A stretch of DNA of 7,421 nt. It comes from Acidobacteriota bacterium. Lineage in GTDB: Bacteria; Acidobacteriota; Blastocatellia; Pyrinomonadales; Pyrinomonadaceae. Location: positions 1-7,421 of the forward strand of contig JAKOSS010000060.1 of NCBI GenBank assembly GCA_029777145.1. The letters run 5' to 3'. A program made the translations under genes and the position numbers. Of this stretch, positions 6,887-7,421 are shown in pieces; position 1 is the stretch's first letter, and the number at the start of each line of letters is the position of its first letter. The notes beneath the pieces are model-generated. The model had not been told where the DNA came from. It did no database searches and saw nothing but the letters and a program-made list of their open reading frames with translations.

Positions 6887-7421
6887 TTACAGGCTCAAAA
6901 CGCGGTGGCCCTTGTCATCAAGGTCGATCCCCTGATAGATCCAGTCGACAAAGTAAGGGCCGTAATGATTCAAAAACGTACTGACGTTGAGAGTTCGCTC
7001 CTGAAGATGACCGTTCGGCATCAACGATGCGAATGCTGTCTCGAACCGGCGCCGGATCGCTTCGTCCTTGCGGTACTGCGCCCGGTAAAACTTCCGGCGG
7101 AGATTGCCGATATGGTAGAGAATCTTTTTGCGTCGGTTCGCGAGGCCGTCAGCGAGAGTCGGGTCGACGGTGACGAGGTTCTGATCGAGTCGGTTGAGTT
7201 CGATGTTGATCTTTTCCTCGACCGACGCGAACAGCGTGGCGGTCTCGGCGTTCAGATGGTCTTCGACGATGCGCGGGACGAGTTCGTCGGTCCCGCCGAA
7301 GAGATCGGTCAGTTCAAGCCCGTAGCGGCTCATCGTCTTGCCGTGCTTCGAATCGACGAACGTGAAGCTCTGACGATGAAGAATCGTCGTGACCGGTCGG
7401 TCGAGCAGTTTGTAGACTTCC
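6887..7421 (-). CDS. bshC: Bacillithiol biosynthesis cysteine-adding enzyme BshC, C-terminal part
   Basis: The frame is open from the right edge to a TAA at 6887 and gives about 177 residues; the N-terminal two thirds (whole family about 540 residues) lie outside the window. BshC catalyses the last step of bacillithiol synthesis, joining cysteine to glucosaminyl-malate in the cytosol. The visible part begins with YKLLDRPVTTILHRQSFTFV and SRYGLELTDLF, typical of the central BshC region. A long charged helical segment of coiled-coil type follows (EEKINIELNRLDQNL to NLRRKFYRAQYRKDEAIRRR). It ends with FLNHYGPYFVDWIYQGIDLD and HRVLSL, close to the usual BshC tail (FLN.YG..l...y..id...H.v..L). An internal Met at 7333 is not the start, because homology-like sequence continues upstream. 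It is followed after 7 nt by mutL. The Rossmann-like catalytic part cannot be checked here. Confidence 0.88.
   Translation of the reverse strand, partial: EVYKLLDRPVTTILHRQSFTFVDSKHGKTMSRYGLELTDLFGGTDELVPRIVEDHLNAETATLFASVEEKINIELNRLDQNLVTVDPTLADGLANRRKKILYHIGNLRRKFYRAQYRKDEAIRRRFETAFASLMPNGHLQERTLNVSTFLNHYGPYFVDWIYQGIDLDDKGHRVLSL

Overview
The window carries five protein-coding genes, all on the minus strand, packed with little intergenic space. In transcription order (right to left) they are: the C-terminal third of bshC (bacillithiol biosynthesis), mutL (DNA mismatch repair), a 988-residue Oar-like TonB-dependent receptor, a 39-residue single-span membrane protein, and a sodium:solute symporter cut off by the left edge. 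No tRNA, rRNA, CRISPR array, transposase or phage gene is visible, and no plus-strand gene is supported.

The likely source is an Acidobacteriota genome, perhaps of the Blastocatellia/Pyrinomonas kind. The reasons are moderate GC, an outer-membrane receptor with an N-terminal carboxypeptidase-regulatory-like domain (greatly expanded in Acidobacteriota), BshC (found in Firmicutes, Bacteroidota, Deinococcota and Acidobacteriota), and GGGATTT-like short heptanucleotide repeats. This placement is inference; the sequence contains no taxonomic marker that settles it.

Layout: (1) 6887-7421 bshC, then 7 nt, then mutL (4933-6879), a tight pair probably co-transcribed. (2) 4796-4932, an AT-rich 137-nt gap with a good Shine-Dalgarno, a candidate promoter and two overlapping small inverted repeats, which probably starts a separate transcription unit. 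(3) 1829-4795 the receptor, then after only 5 nt the 39-codon gene (1704-1823), then an 84-nt gap almost filled by a long imperfect hairpin, then the symporter (1-1619). The last three genes look like a candidate envelope uptake unit: receptor for the outer membrane, Na+-coupled carrier for the inner membrane, and a tiny membrane protein that may be a carrier subunit. The substrate cannot be read from the sequence.

The most unusual signal is one repeat family used in two ways. GGGATTT/GGGATGT-like heptamers form the intergenic hairpin next to the symporter start. They also form an in-frame tract inside mutL, where three 7-nt units make one 21-bp, 7-residue unit (TSEFPNP-like, six copies) in the linker between the MutL ATPase and endonuclease domains. 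A run of three identical GGGATGT heptamers within it could in principle slip and switch mutL off.
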